A DNA stretch of 64,000 nucleotides from Corydoras sp. C115 (GCA_019802505.1 JAFMOC010000019.1:3454501-3518500); one strand, 5' to 3'. Shown: positions 1 to 12,626, counted from the stretch's first letter. Notes: generated from the letters alone by a model not told the origin. Made by a program: numbers and translations.

Positions 1-3000
1 TGGAGGCTGCCAGAGCCAACAGGTGAGAACAGTTTGAAGCCTTCAGGCCTCATTAATCTTGAACAGAGACGAGGTGAAACCTACTCGGTCCTGACGGGAT
101 AGGCAAGTTCCAGTGCATGGGCAGCCCTAAGTGCACAGAGAGAAATAGATTGATCTTAGGTCTACAGTAAACTGTCTGACTGGACATTTAAAGGGGGGGG
201 GGGCTGCATTGTTTTTTAATGAATGACTTGGTGCTTTCGATTGTATGGATATGCAAATATAGGCATTAAACATTGTATTGTTTTGCTTTATTACTGAAAT
301 TATTAATGATCAGCAACTGAACCTTTCAAAAGTGAGAGCTTACCAACATGCCACTGTGCCACCTGCTACTGAGATCATTAAGATATGTATATAAAAACAT
401 AAGTTAGCAAAAATGTTTGGACATTGAAATCATAAAGACTTGGATCTGTAACTTAAGCCTGTACTCTGTACTGGTTTAAATGATCTAAAACCTCCACTGT
501 TCCACTTTTAACTCTAACCAGCCATCATGTTAAGAACATCATACAAAGATGTCTAAAAGCCTTTTTTATCAGCAAAACATATGTAATAGTACAACGCTGG
601 ATTAAAAAGTTTAGCTTTATCATTAACTGTAAGAATGATGTGACAGTTTGAAGTAAATCAAAGTGTAAGTCAGGGATGTTAATGGGTTTTGGAAAACCAC
701 CAGCTCCTTCTGTCGTGCCAACTGCCGGTCAAATGATGCCACTAAGTAAGAATGTTATAAGTGCTCAGTAATTAGATTATAACCTGATACACTCTTTTCC
801 ACACCTGACACATTATATTACCATCTGTCTTAGATGAAAGTGAGACTAATGTGACAAGTCCTGATGAAACCGTGGCTCATCATATATCTGTCTTTGTGGC
901 TGTATCAAAATTCAGAATTAACTCATTATTCTGAGCTGACAAATTCCTATATGCCTTCCTGTCTCATCTGACCGCTTCATTCATCTCTGTTCCCTATCGT
1001 ATCCTCCAATTTCACCCTTAGTCAAACACACAACAAGAACATGAGGTCTACAGCCAAACCTCAAGACCACAAAAGCCGGGAATTACAGTTTGTTTAAATA
1101 CATTTGCACATGTAATAGTATCTCAGTGTTAGGGTTTGGGGTTTATGCTGTGTAATTTGTGTACAGAGAGTTGGCCAAATGTGCTCATGTGTCTGTCCTT
1201 GGAAAATAGCTTTGAGATTCATTAGATTGTAAAAACTGATATGGCATTATTTTTCTTAATCATCTATGTGATTTTGAAAAAAGTCCAAAGAAAAGAATCT
1301 GAATACTAATTAAATGAGCGGTTGGTCAAGCAACAGGTCTGAAATGATGCACTGAGTTTGTGGCAGCTGTTTTTATAAAATTAAATTTGTAGATGTGTGG
1401 TAATAACACAATTATACGATTCAGAATTTTTAAGAGCTAAACAGTAGCAACTTTGTACCTTTTCAATATTAGAGCTAAAGTTTACCCCCTTACCAGTAAC
1501 CCTTCAGTGTCATTGTAAATACATTTTATACAGACAGATACTGTAATGATTTTGTTAAATATAATATTTTCACACTGGGACACAATTATTAACCATGTGC
1601 AATAAATAGAAATTGCTGGATGTTGTAGCTGCTGCCGTGCCATGTTCCTGTCACTGCAGCAAACTCTCCCAACTATCCGTGATTATGGTGGTCAATTCAT
1701 TTGCTCTCTAAATCTAAATCTTTTACAATCTGCATCTGATGAATCTCTGCATTATCTTTCTGAAAAAAGCCTGCAAAGTCAACTTATAAAATAATCCAAT
1801 CACTGAGTTTTGCAGATTTGACCACAAAAAAGGTTTAAACAGAGGCCCTTTTTTTTTTACAACAGTGCAAAATTACATAATTAATTGTTCATATTTTCCT
1901 TCTGGAATAAACATGTTTGGTGTAATCATGGAAAATTATTCAAACCAAATCAGGAAATCGTACAATATTTAATTTATGCTGTTTATTTATAACTTCTGTC
2001 ATCTGCTTTTAATCTCCATCCACTGCGTTCACTTTTTAAAATAAAATAAGGGTTAAAATGACCCCTTAGTTTCATTTAAAAAAAAAATATGGGGGAGGAA
2101 ATTCAAGAGAAAAGCTCATGAGGTTGGCGGTCAGTGTTGCTTTTGGACCTCAAAATGGAATTTACTTATTTGCGGAAATGTTAAGAATTCAAGCAATGAG
2201 CCCCACAACTGAATGTAAAAAGAACAAATAAACAGCGGCCTCAGTGGCACGGTAAACTGATGAGCATGGCTAAACAGGGTCATGGCAACCGGGCAGTTAA
2301 CGGAACTACTGACTCAGGGCTTCAGCTTTGCTTTTTCACTGAAAACACTCACACGCACAGAAACCATAAGACAATTCATAGAGGTGCCTGTTTAAAGTGA
2401 TATACAAATGCAACCACACATCCATACAAAACCTTCACAGTATTGAAATTCAGTCATACAGACCATGTACTTTCATAATAATCCGTCTGGAGAATCACAA
2501 CTCTCCATGTCGTCTGTACAGCCAGTTCTTCATCAAAGCTTTTTATTACTTTCAAATGTTTTCTTATATTTTAATTGTTTGATCTGCAAGTGGTTTTTTT
2601 CATGTTATAAAGCTGTTATAAAGCTGACTTTATAGCATCCTTTACTGCACATATATATAATGCTATTTTATGTATAACAAGCACTTGTTCTTATCCATAG
2701 AACTCCCTGTTTGTCTTGTGCTTCAAGTTCAGTTCTAAGGTCTCTTTTTAGGGTTTTAGGGTTTATTTCCATTTCCATATTAAATAGCGTCTGTCATCTA
2801 ATGGATTTCTACTTTATCCAGTGAGGATTCCCACCTTTTGCTTTTAGGGTTGGATAGGGCTTAATACTTTGTGACTTTGAAAGAAAATTGTCATATGTAT
2901 TAATTATGTTAATAATGTTGAGGCTGAAGTAAAGACACTTGTCTGAAGAATGATCAAAGCTGTGATCAGCACACATATGTGCAACTAATCACTCTTATAT

Positions 3001-3479
3001 CCAGTGCTCATCACACTCCCATGTTAACAACCCTATTCAACGGGCCAACTGTGATTCTGCAAAGGCATGTAAAGAGTGAGTCTGTCAGCAGGACTGATGT
3101 TTCATGTAATTCTGAGAGCATGTTGGGCTACAAGGAAAGAGTCGGGATAAAAAGGATGCTAGGTGATAACATCCCGAAGATGCCTGTGCTGGATTTGAGT
3201 GTGGTATGGCGCTTTGAAGTTGAGACCGATCGTGTCGCAAACATGACTCCTAAATGGCTCTCACTGTCACATAGATCTCACACACCAACTGCTGCCACTT
3301 AGAGAAAGATGTGGTGTGTGTGCCCGTGTGCTCAGATTTGGTGCACATCATAAAACAAGTGTCAAGTAATTCAGTGTTTTCTATATACTCTGTGTCTAAA
3401 CATTAAAGAGAACTGTAGTTTGTTCTCCTCTGGGTAAAATCAAGCAACTTTTATTTTAATTAATCCTTGTCCACAATGT
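1..3479. other. Intergenic DNA without a recognised gene
   Basis: I find no exon series, RNA gene or recognisable protein here. Open frames at 2397-2582 and 2979-3302 are short, lack relatives I recognise, and sit in AT-rich sequence. The first bases end in a splice-donor-like CAG|GTGAGA near position 22, so an upstream gene's exon could end there, but one short stump cannot be identified. Confidence 0.5.
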
Positions 3480-3655
3480 GGGGAAAACACATTGGACAGG
3501 TCTCCAGTCCATCACAGGACAGACACACATGCATTAACACTTAGAGGCCATTTAGCATCTCAGATTCACCTGCATGTTTTTGGACTTTGATTGGAAACGG
3601 AGGTCTTCCCAAGAAACACATGCAAATCAGGAGAACATGCCCACACTTGCCTTGC
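3480..3655 (-). repeat. Old, diverged V-SINE remnant
   Basis: The stretch carries degraded versions of the V-SINE core read on the minus strand: a 'tccagtccatcacaggacag' block, then 'cctgcatgtttttggacttt', then 'caaatcaggagaacatgccc'. Each block matches the corresponding part of the young copies elsewhere in the window, in the same order, with many substitutions and indels. This points to an old insertion. Confidence 0.55.
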
Positions 3656-4497
3656 TTTAAAGTGATTCTGCATTGACTAAACCACTTTGGTGATGTATCA
3701 TTTTTTTTTTGTTAGAGAAAAATGTTCCAAACAAGCTCTTTAATGATCTTTGTGTCTCACATAGGGGACATACAGCCTTCCTAAATATTCAAAAATGCCA
3801 TCGAATCAGTTTGATTAAACTCTCACATTCAGTAGATGTTATTAACTATCATTAATAATTTTAACCATTTTCTGACCAATGATTTGTACCTTAAAAATCT
3901 TAGTTTAACTTTGAAATGGTGTGTGGCCCTTTCTTTGCTCAGTATTTGCTTGCCTATATATGTGTTCAGCTGTGAAAGTGTTGGTGGCCACGTACAGTGT
4001 AATTTAGGCATCTGGTGATGGAGGGTTTCATGTTAGCCTCATGTTAGCAGCCATATGTCAGCTTGTTAAATGAGATCAGTAGCGAAGAAACACATGCCTG
4101 AATCTGTGGTGAGCGGTGGATCGAAGTCTATGTAATTTAAAACTAAACATGCACCACCTACTCATACATGAGAAAACTGAATTTCTTTGGAATACTTTTA
4201 GAAGATTTAGCTTTTAAAGAAGATGCAACCTGTGTTTTATTGAGAAAAGCTAAGAATAGAAATCACAATCCAGGTATCTTGTGAGGATTTGGACAAACTG
4301 CAGTGAATTTAGCACAGAATTTATTATTATTTAAGAGTTTTAAATGAGACATAGGCCAAAAGAAAGGAGAACATCTTTATAGGTTCTGCTCACTACAAGA
4401 GAAGACAAGCTCGAATCTGTTCATCATCTGTGGAAATCTGGATATAAACCTTAAGACCAGTGCCAGAGTAAAAGCCAGCTGGCTTATGTTCTAACTT

Positions 4498-4529
<32 letters not shown>

Positions 4530-7322
4530 TGTGTGTGATTACAGCCACATGCATAGAGCACAAATTCACACTGTGCTGAATTTAAATAAATACATTTTAT
4601 TAAATTTAAATGAATTTTATAATAAAAGAAAATAGTGCTGGAGTATTTTCAAGGTTTATGTTTCTGATCAATATAAAATACCCCCCAGTCCATGTACACT
4701 ACACAGCAGTTATTTAAGGTACCGCATGTGCTGTCTTTCAGTCTGGTGACATTAGTGTAGCTGATGGTACATATTTAATTAGACTGAATGAATTAATGGA
4801 CATTTATTGCACATCAGAACAAGTATAAATTAAACAAACAACAACTAATATAGAACGTTTACAGGAGAGAAGTGAGGCCTGCAATGTTGTACGGCCTAAT
4901 GATGGTGACTGATCAAAAGATTATGATCCACTGTGGTGCCTCCTAATGCGAACTGCCAGTACAAGATTTTTAAATAAGGTTCAGGGTGTCTCTGAAAACG
5001 GGACTTTGATTTAACATTGAATTGTTAACATTTATTCATTTTCTAAGCTACTGATCCCAATTAATGTAGCAATGAGTAGAGAGGAAACGGGCAGGAAAAG
5101 ACCCTGACAGGTTGCCAGATCATTGTGCAAGTGACGTACAAACACAAAGTCCCACCAATTAAGTATCATCTTTAGATGATGTGCTCTGTATCATTTTAAT
5201 TCTCTGTAGTAACAAATAAACAATGCAAAAGAAAAACTATTTTTATTTTCTGGTTTATAGTGTTTAACCGTTTAATTGGACTGGGAAGATTTCAGCACTC
5301 TCATGGGACAATGGGACATGGAGAACATGCTATTTAGACAGGTAGGAAAGAAAATCCAAAACCTTCATCCAAAACCTTCAGAGCACTTGTTTAATGTAAA
5401 TGTCCTCTTGTAATTACAAAGCCAGATTCACTTTAATCCCACAGAAAGAATTAAGCAGAATTCATCACAATTAAATTTATTATTAGCCAGTTTGTGGAAT
5501 GCCCCCCCCCTTACCACGGGTAACTTATCTGACAGAATGTGGAAGGAACGGTGCCAAACCACAATGTTCCAGAAAGTGAAATATTTCCTACTGTAGATAA
5601 AGCTGTTTATTGCCAACAACAACTCAGCAACGCAGCAAAAGAATTTTATTAATGTCTGGTGCAACTAATGCTTAAGGAATAAAGCAATAAATAGTGAGAT
5701 CCCATGAATGTGACATCTAAACCTGTAACTGCAGATGTTGGAATAAGTCTTACCTCATCAAGCTCTGAAGGTGTGTGTGGGCTGAGTCTGACACATTTAC
5801 TTACCTCAGGAAAAGAGTAGAGAAATGTATTATAGACTAATTTTCATGCTTTTACTACCTCCTGATACAAACAAGAGCCTGATTTTCACTCTGCGTTGTT
5901 ATTACTCCATGTGTCAACACTTATTTTCTTGTTCAGCTTTATTTACAGCTCGTAGATAGACATTTACTACTAACTCACAAAGAAAATAGTAAACTGGATT
6001 TATTTAGTTGAAAGCAAAGATATAAGGAGATCCACTATGTGGCTGTAGAGTGGAGACCACATGTGAAATGTCGTTTAATACCATATACTGCATTTTAAAA
6101 TTTTATGACCTGTTATGCAGCTTAAGAAGCATTTTGTGACGAATGTTTGATTTTCTCCTTCTCCAACACTGTTGAAGTAAATCATAGCTTTATGAGAACC
6201 CATAAGAAATGGGGAGAACATGCAAACCACACAGAACACCCTTCCAAAAAGTAAACCCAGTTGCACACGGTGCAGCAGGTGCTAAAACTGAATTGGAATT
6301 TGTTTATTCAAATAGGGTATAGATTTTCTGTTTTATAAACATGTTCTGCATTAAACTGAGGCCTACATCACACTTCAGATGATATGTGACAAAACTGCAC
6401 ATATTCCCGTCCTTAAAATTTGAGATTGAATTAGGTTAAGACTCTGTTGAGCAGCACCAGACATGTTGACCCCTGGTTTATGAATACCAACCTCCTCCAC
6501 CTAATGCAAAGAGACAAACCTTATTTTCCTAATGAAACCAGCACAGGCTATTTCTGTCTATGCCCTCTTGCACCAGCTTAGAATAACAGACAGCGTGGCT
6601 GAAGGGTGCAGCCGAGTGGAGCTCAGATCACGGAAAGTTTGGAGAGAGCGCACGGCATGCCTTGACCCGGGCTTTCCACTGGGGCCAGGGGGGTCCGTTT
6701 ATGGTATGGCAGGGGTGTCGTCCAAATCCATGCAGGAGAAGGACGAATATCTGCTCCATGTCCAAAACCACAGGCTTCTTTCCCCTACCTCCCAATTTTT
6801 TCCCCCACAAGGCTATTTAAACCTTAACATGCAAGCAGGCAAGAATAAGTGTCTTAAGGAAAGTTTGGTGAGCAAAGATATTGTATCTCGTTTCTAATTT
6901 AATGATGTTTTGTGTGCATGTTAGTTTTTTTTTTATCAGTCCAAAGCTGAAGGTCTGTTATTATTTCCACATTATTGTGGAACCCAAGAAAGAAAAGAAT
7001 ACATGTAATTATTTCACTTTGCTTAGTAGTTTAGTATAAAAACAGTGGAATATTGGGGTTTCCGGAATTGTTTGGCCATAAAAAGCTAATAATTTAATTT
7101 TATATAAAGCATCTTATATTTCAATATAAACCCAGAACTAAGTCGTTTGAAAGCGAGACAGCCTTATATCAAATAAACACTGTCCTCTAGTGGTAAGACT
7201 CTAGTAACGCAATAAATATTTTAAAGCATTATTTTCTTTTTTTACTTTAAAGCTGAGGCCCAACTTAAAGTTTCCTTTACAATCTTAAATTAAAGAACCA
7301 ATAACAGTTTCTTAAGGAAATT
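3656..7322. other. Intergenic DNA with a (TG)n tract and faint repeat remnants
   Basis: No gene is supported. A (TG)n tract lies at about 4498-4526. Weak V-SINE-like traces occur near 5085-5160 and 6185-6260 ('ggggagaacatgcaaaccac'). The 6532-6897 block is more GC-rich than its surroundings and holds a 121-codon open frame, but I recognise nothing in it and see no matching splice sites. Confidence 0.45.
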
Positions 7323-7343
7323 GCCATTTTAATTAATTAATTA

Positions 7344-7692
7344 ATTCATTCATTCATTATCTTCCACTTTTTCCTCTATTAGGGTCGCGGTGGGGTTCCC
7401 CATGCCCATCCAGGGGAGATCGTTTCGGGCGCTGGGCAGATAGACCCAGGACAGGGCGCCAATCTATCGCTGGGCACACACTTACTCACACAGACACACT
7501 CTATATGGGGCAATTTGAAGAACTCAATTGACTTGATCCATGTTTTTGGACTGTGGGAGGAAACCGAAGAACCCGGAGGAAACCCACATGGACACGGGGA
7601 GAACATGGAAACTCCACCCAGATGGGGATTTGAACTGGGAATCCCTAGTGCCGAGAGGCGAACGTGCTAACCACTAAGCCACCGTACCGTCC
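7344..7692 (-). mobile_element. V-SINE-like retroposon, near full length
   Basis: On the minus strand it has the family layout: tRNA-like head (TGGCTTAGTGGTTAGCACG), conserved core (TTTCCTCCGGGTTCTTCGGT), GT-rich linker, and a 3' part ending in AATAGAGG-type sequence plus ATGAATGA repeats. It is flanked by a perfect 13-bp target duplication GCCATTTTAATTA at 7323-7335 and 7695-7707, so it arrived by target-primed reverse transcription. Open frames inside it are retroposon sequence, not genes. Confidence 0.9.
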
Positions 7693-7839
7693 ACGCCATT
7701 TTAATTATTAATCTTAAATTAGTGTCAATTAAATGATTAAAGGATTTATTACAACAGACGTATATTGTGATGCACACAGTTACATCCAATAACTTACCTT
7801 AAGATATACTTTTTTGTGTTTTTGTGACATCCTATTTCC

Positions 7840-8092
7840 ATTTGTTTGTATTTTGCAACTGTGGGAGTTTTTGTTACTTCATCCAAGAAACATTTGTGAG
7901 GACAAACACGGATGTAAGATGATCTCCATTCTTATTCATCCCAAAGGCTTTCAATTGAGGTCAAGGTTTTTCACACAAGTTACCCAACCCATGTGCTTGA
8001 TTTTACACAACTGTTGCATTGGGACTAAAAAAGCACCGCAATTTATTGATTAAAAGGTCCCAATACTTTTGTTCATATAATGTATGTCATAA
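7840..8092 (-). mobile_element. Tc1/mariner-type transposon fragment, internally deleted
   Basis: It reads as antisense transposase DNA: 'catttgtgagg', then 'attcttattcatcccaaagg', then 'tcaattgaggtcaagg', ending in the terminal motif 'cccaatacttttgttcatat'. The block order is what I know of a widespread fish/amphibian Tc1/mariner family. Most of the transposase is missing and no frame is intact. Related fragments lie at 27085-27250 and 33485-33660. Confidence 0.6.
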
Positions 8093-8352
8093 TTGGTATG
8101 TTAACTTGATTGCCAATTGTCTGTAATTGTAGAACAACAACAAAGTGCATCTATGTTGTAAGTGGAGATGAAAAATGTAGACAATTAGTGTAGACACAAT
8201 GATGTAAACCTAAGAAGGTGGTGGGGGGGAAGGGAGTTGTAACATTTTGTGATTGTGATTTTTTTTTTCCCCCATTAAATCATTTACACTGTAATTGCCA
8301 ATTTGCCCTATTATTAAGTTACAGATACTGACACAATATATCTTTTGTATTT

Positions 8353-8355
<3 letters not shown>

Positions 8356-8415
<60 letters not shown>

Positions 8416-8444
8416 TTTGTATGTGTGTGTGTATATATATATCA

Positions 8445-8488
<44 letters not shown>
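8356..8488. repeat. Paired (AT)n microsatellites
   Basis: Two long (AT)n runs (about 8356-8414 and 8444-8488) are separated by a short GT-containing spacer. The IYIYIY open frames on both strands are artefacts of the repeat. Confidence 0.95.
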
Positions 8489-8491
<3 letters not shown>

Positions 8492-9829
8492 ATTTTTTCA
8501 ATGCCAGGGACAGTTGTAAAATGTAATAAACATCCCGAATCAATACTCAAAATTACTATTTTTTAACAGGCCTAATGATTAATTTAATATATAAAACACA
8601 CCCCCTCAAAAAAGTTTAAACATGAAACCAAATAAATATTCCCAATAGGGGTGCCCATTTTAAATCACAGTTGTAGCAATGCGAGCCAGACCTCCCTTGA
8701 CCTTAGTAACTCACCAGGCCCACAATGTAGAATTTATCTTCATCATATGAATCCTGGATGTTTTTCTTGTTGACTTTGTTTTTTTTGTCACTGAAATTGA
8801 TCTTTCTCTTTAGATCTGCTTTTGTCAGCCTTCAGATGTTTTTAATGTGTATATAGTAAATTTTCATGTGCTTAATTTTTTGCTGACTGACTCAGAATCT
8901 GAGTATGTACACAGTGAGTGTAATCACTCTTGCTTGTCACGGTGTTACCAGTCTCCTCTCCCACTGACTAAACACGGAAGGAAGAGAAGTGGAATACCAC
9001 ACCACTGAAAGCTTAAATAACATGACTCAATATAAATAACAAGCTCAAATAACATCTCTATATCTGGCATTACATAATTTGATTTTGATGTTCACATGTC
9101 AGGAATTTCATAATTCCAGAAAACCTCATCAGCATTATGAACTCACAATATCAGTCATATGCAACAGTGTAGTGAGCTCAGATTGGGTTTAATATCCAAT
9201 ATTCTTAGAGTATTGAATAATCCATCAGATGTGATTAAAGCATCCGCTTGGTTTAGCCTGATGTTCGTAATCACAAAGCAGGGCAGAGTTTTTGGATTTA
9301 CAGAGATTTTTTTTTAGGTCTGCATTAGTTTCAGGAATGTCCCCAAAAACGTTTTAAAGCTCCCATCTTCCATCATTAAGGTTGATCTACACTGTCAATC
9401 ACTTCATACATGAGGCACACTAAGAATTGGCCATTTTGTAATTGAGAAAATAATTGTCATTAATGTAGAGTTATAAAATCTGGTTTATAAACAGAATTTT
9501 TCTGTTTTTACTTGTCAATTTCAGGTTTAATATTTGAGAATTCATTTTTGTTGCTTTTTTTTTTATCACCCTCCTGATTAAGCTCTTCCCACCCAGCCCA
9601 TTCTACACACCCTGCTACATTAGCAAAGGTGCACCGTTAGAGAAAATGACCAAAACACAGGTGATGATGTGATCTATTTTACCTTCTGTGCTTACACACA
9701 GTGGAATCTGTCCTCCACATTTAACCCCTCTGTACAGTGAAATAGATACACGCACACACACACTGAGTAAAGTAAGACCACATGCCCGGAGTGGTGGCCA
9801 GCTTTGGATACATAACATAACACTTGGTT
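8489..9829. other. Intergenic DNA without a recognised gene
   Basis: Nothing gene-like is supported. The 9600-9820 part resembles low-grade dispersed repeat (a CA-rich block and a 'ggtggccagctttggatacat' segment), but I cannot name a family. Confidence 0.4.
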
Positions 9830-9912
9830 AAGGTAAACTGTGTGTTTGTTTTCTCACATTAGTTGTTTTTAATTGTTATGTTATAGGAAAATTAAAACAC
9901 ACAGTTTACCTT
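9830..9912. repeat. Perfect 18-bp inverted repeat with 47-nt spacer
   Basis: The arm AAGGTAAACTGTGTGTTT at 9830-9847 is the exact reverse complement of AAACACACAGTTTACCTT at 9895-9912. The structure could form a stem-loop or be the terminal repeats of a very small non-autonomous element. I do not recognise the family. Confidence 0.8.
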
Positions 9913-9924
9913 GCCAAAAACCAT

Positions 9925-10065
9925 GACTGAAATGCCCTTGGGCAAGGCACCTAACTCCAATTGCCCCCCGGGTGCCATGTACAAGTCGGCCCACCTCTCT
10001 GGGCATGTGTGCTCGCTTCATTCCAGGCTCATCAAACCCACGTCAGAAACACTGGGTAGTAAATA
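9925..10065. repeat. SINE-body-like fragment
   Basis: The segment 'cccttgggcaaggcacctaa' followed by a C-rich run resembles the body of tRNA-derived fish SINEs. A related piece, 'cccttgggcaggtcacctac', lies at 11065-11140. Neither has a complete head or tail. Confidence 0.45.
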
Positions 10066-10218
10066 AAATGCCTCCTCCTTCTTTACTGTTATAAATGCGC
10101 TCTGTAACTTTGTACTAACGTGTTTGATTTATCCGTTTCATTTCCTGTATTTAGCAAACAATTCATTTTCCTCTAAAGACACTTAAGTTGAACATCAAAG
10201 TGCTTCTCCAACTGATAC

Positions 10219-10224
10219 TTTAAT
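10219..10224 (-). terminator. Candidate rnf7 poly(A) signal (ATTAAA)
   Basis: On the minus strand this hexamer reads ATTAAA, the most common variant poly(A) signal, about 180 nt beyond the rnf7 stop codon. No canonical AATAAA was seen closer. The role is inferred from position only. Confidence 0.35.
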
Positions 10225-10403
10225 ACAACGTACAGTGAGACAGAACGGCAGACAGACAGTTTCACCTGGAGTCCTGATCAAGTCAGTTTCTATTGATTCA
10301 CAGTCACAAACATTCAAACTGACGGTTACATCAGGCAGCTTTCAAGTCTTCTGTCCTGTAGAGTCTAATAGGGCAGGAAGTGGGTGGTGGACTGCTAGCG
10401 CCC

Positions 10404-12329
10404 TCACTTGCCGATTCTCTGTACGACCCAGTCTTGCTGGCACAGCGGGCATCTGTTATTTTGCTTCACCCAAAGCGACATGCAGCAGTTATGGAAGGAA
10501 TGATTGCACTCGCCCCAAACAACTGAGAAAGAGAAAGGACGCATTAAAAATGACAGACTTTTATTGATTTGACATCAGAGAGATAAAGTGTTATACATAA
10601 TCAATGGAAGAGAATATACGTGTGTAATGTGATGCAAAAAGATTTAATGGTTTGGCATTAGAAGTCATAGGCTTGTCACCTGAAGTTCCCCAATTTTATT
10701 CCATTCATTCAATATATTCCGCTTTATGGGGGTTCCCCATGCCCATCCAGGGGAGAACGTTTTAGGTGCTGGGCAGACACACCCAGGACAGGGGGGCAAT
10801 CTATCACTGGACACACACTCACTCACACAGACACGCACACACTCTATATGGGGGAATTTGGAGAACTCAATTGACTTAATCCATGTTTTTGGACTGTGGG
10901 AGGAAACCGGAGAACCTGGAGGAAACCCACGCAGACACGAAGAAAACATGGAAACTTCACCCAGATGGGGATTCGAACCAGGAATCCCAAGCACTGAGAG
11001 GCGAACGTGCTAAACACTAAGCCACCGGCCCAATTCGATTCCTGGTCCCACAAAATACTTCAGCTGAAGTACCCTTGGGCAGGTCACCTACCCAGTGTGG
11101 GGGTGTACAGGGCTGCCCACCGCTCCCAGCACAAAACAGATCACTTTATCATTAGAAACACATGATAAACATGCAGTGATTTACTTACCAACACAATCTT
11201 CCTGTTTGTTTTCAGCCTGACATCTCAAGCACGCGTCTGAAAGAGGCAGATGTAACAGCATCGTCATGAAGCTCATGGACATCACAGTTCAACAACAACG
11301 GTGCTGCAAATGGGGTCATTTATTGGACGCTTTCATCCAAAGCGACTTACAAGGTGAGCACAGGGTTCATCACAACATCCCTGGAGCAATGAGGGTTAAG
11401 GGTCTTGCTCAAGGACCCACACTGGTAACTTCAGTGGACCTGGGATTTGAACCCCCAACCTTCAGATTGATAACCCAACACCCTGACCACTGAGCTAACC
11501 CGCCCCTTATGATTTCACCCGCCCCACAAATGATTTAAAAATCTTTAACTGGAGGAATATCTCCAACACTTCTGCTTCCGTGGCCAAATCAATGACCTTA
11601 TAAACAAGATTACGTCATTCTCATATGATATTGGGGATGAATTGGGATATCGATTGCAATCCACGGGCGGCACGGTGGCTTAGTGGTTGGCATGTTCTCC
11701 TCTCAGTCGTAGGGATTCCCGGTTCGAATCCCCATCTGGGTGGAGTTTCCATGTTCTCCCCGTGTCCGCGTGGGTTTCCTCCGGGTTCTCCGGTTTCCTC
11801 CCACAGTCCAAAAACATGGATCAAGTCAATTGAGTTCTCCAAATTGCCCCATATAGAGTGTATGTGTGAGTGTGTGTTCAGCGATAGATTGGCGCCCTGT
11901 CCTGGGTCTATCTGCCCAGCGCCCGAAACGTTCTCCCCTGGATGGGCATGGGGAACCCCCCACCCCCCTAATAAAAGGGTTGCAATCCACAGAAACTAAC
12001 AGGTTCATTAAACACGTAAAGGTTTTGTTGACGTCATAAGCCTCCGGTTAGCAGAGTGTAATACTGAGGTGTAATACGTTGTGAAACAGTTTAAACAGAA
12101 CGAAATGAAAACGTAAACCGATAATAAAGATGTAAAGGACAGATTCCTCACCCATCACCTGAACCCTGCAGATGGCGCAGGTATCGCATTCCACGTCCCA
12201 GCTCCACATCGCCACCGCATTCCACTTCTTCAGAGAAAACATTTTGTCTCCTCCAGACTTGGACGCAGAGGACGATCCGCTGTGTGTGTGCACTAAAGTC
12301 GGCTCGTCGCTCTCATCCATCTCCGCCAT
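10404..12329 (-). CDS. rnf7: RING-box protein 2 (Rnf7/Rbx2/SAG), complete, 3 exons
   Basis: Catalytic RING subunit of cullin-RING ubiquitin ligases. By family knowledge it pairs mainly with CUL5, recruits charged E2 enzymes and promotes cullin neddylation. Coding exons on the minus strand are 12152-12329, 11189-11236 and 10404-10522. All junctions are GT-AG and the phases agree, giving 114 residues (mammalian form 113, as I recall). Residues 30-44 (MFSLKKWNAVAMWSW) are the cullin-binding strand. From residue 48 comes the RING-H2 zinc-ligand series (CDTCAIC, CLRC, ECNHSFHNCC, CPLC), ending VVQRIGK. Only the acidic N-terminus differs noticeably from the mammalian protein I remember. The start ATG lies in a CpG-rich segment with a YY1-like site just upstream. 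SINE copies occupy both introns without touching splice sites. Rbx1 is the only serious alternative, but the N-terminus and C-terminus fit Rbx2. Confidence 0.97.
10700..11028 (-). mobile_element. V-SINE-like retroposon in rnf7 intron 2
   Basis: Near full-length copy on the minus strand, with the core and linker intact. It has lost about 20 bases from the 3' part: the usual 'CTATTAGGGTCGCGG' block is missing between 'ttccgctttat' and 'gggggttcccc'. It lies in the same orientation as rnf7. A second SINE-like fragment follows immediately at 11030-11140. Confidence 0.85.
11316..11507 (-). mobile_element. tRNA-derived SINE of a second family, near rnf7 exon 2
   Basis: Read on the minus strand it begins with a tRNA-like head: A-box-like TTAGCTCAGTGGTCAGG and B-box GGTTCAAATCC. 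It then has a body ending in 'TAAGTCGCTTTGGATGAAAG' and a 'CAATAAATGACC' tail. A close relative lies at 61383-61580, and tail-only pieces lie at 18903-18960, 44672-44737 and 62792-62835. The tRNA resemblance is the retroposon's promoter, not a working tRNA gene. Confidence 0.8.
11665..11975 (+). mobile_element. V-SINE-like retroposon in rnf7 intron 1
   Basis: Plus-strand copy, antisense to rnf7. It starts at the head GCGGCACGGTGGCTTAGTGG, includes the B-box-like GGTTCGAATCCCC and the conserved core, and ends at 'cctaataaaagg' instead of the usual tail repeat. I did not find a convincing target duplication. Confidence 0.87.
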
Positions 12330-12345
12330 GACCCGAAAACATTAG

Positions 12346-12393
12346 CAAGATGGCGATAAACAACTGCCCCGGTGTCTTACCGCCATCTAGAGG
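12346..12393. promoter_or_regulatory. rnf7 promoter motifs: YY1-like and CTCF-like sites
   Basis: CAAGATGGCG at 12346-12355 matches the YY1 core and sits 17 bp upstream of the rnf7 start codon. On the minus strand 12379-12393 reads CCTCTAGATGGCGGT, close to the CTCF core CCASYAGRKGGC with one mismatch. Both lie in a locally CpG-rich block. These assignments rest on motif likeness only. Confidence 0.45.
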
Positions 12394-12446
12394 AGCGGAG
12401 TGGTAACGTTCACTTTGTACGTAGGCTAAACTTGGACTATTCAGTT

Positions 12447-12580
12447 CCATTCATCCATTATCTTCTGCTTTGTCCTCTATTAGGGCCTTGGGGGGTTCCC
12501 CATTCCCCATTCCCATCCAGGGGAGAACGTTTCGTTCGCTGGGCAGATACACCCAGGACACGGCGCCAATCTATCGCTGG

Positions 12581-12626
<46 letters not shown>

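Noticed and set aside
1..22. Exon ending in CAG|GTGAGA at the left edge
   Set aside because: Twenty-two bases without frame or homology evidence; donor-like strings are common.
7379..7606. Recurrent open frames of 60-130 codons with SHSPKTWIKSIEF / CPAPETFSPGWAWG-like peptides, here and at many other places
   Set aside because: They are translations of the V-SINE-like retroposon in either direction. Their ends track the repeat, not splice sites or start signals.
8295..8566. IYIYIY-rich frames
   Set aside because: Artefact of (AT)n repeats on both strands.
11316..11507. tRNA gene (A-box and B-box present on the minus strand)
   Set aside because: The similarity is confined to the head of a dispersed SINE with a non-tRNA body and tail; no complete cloverleaf.
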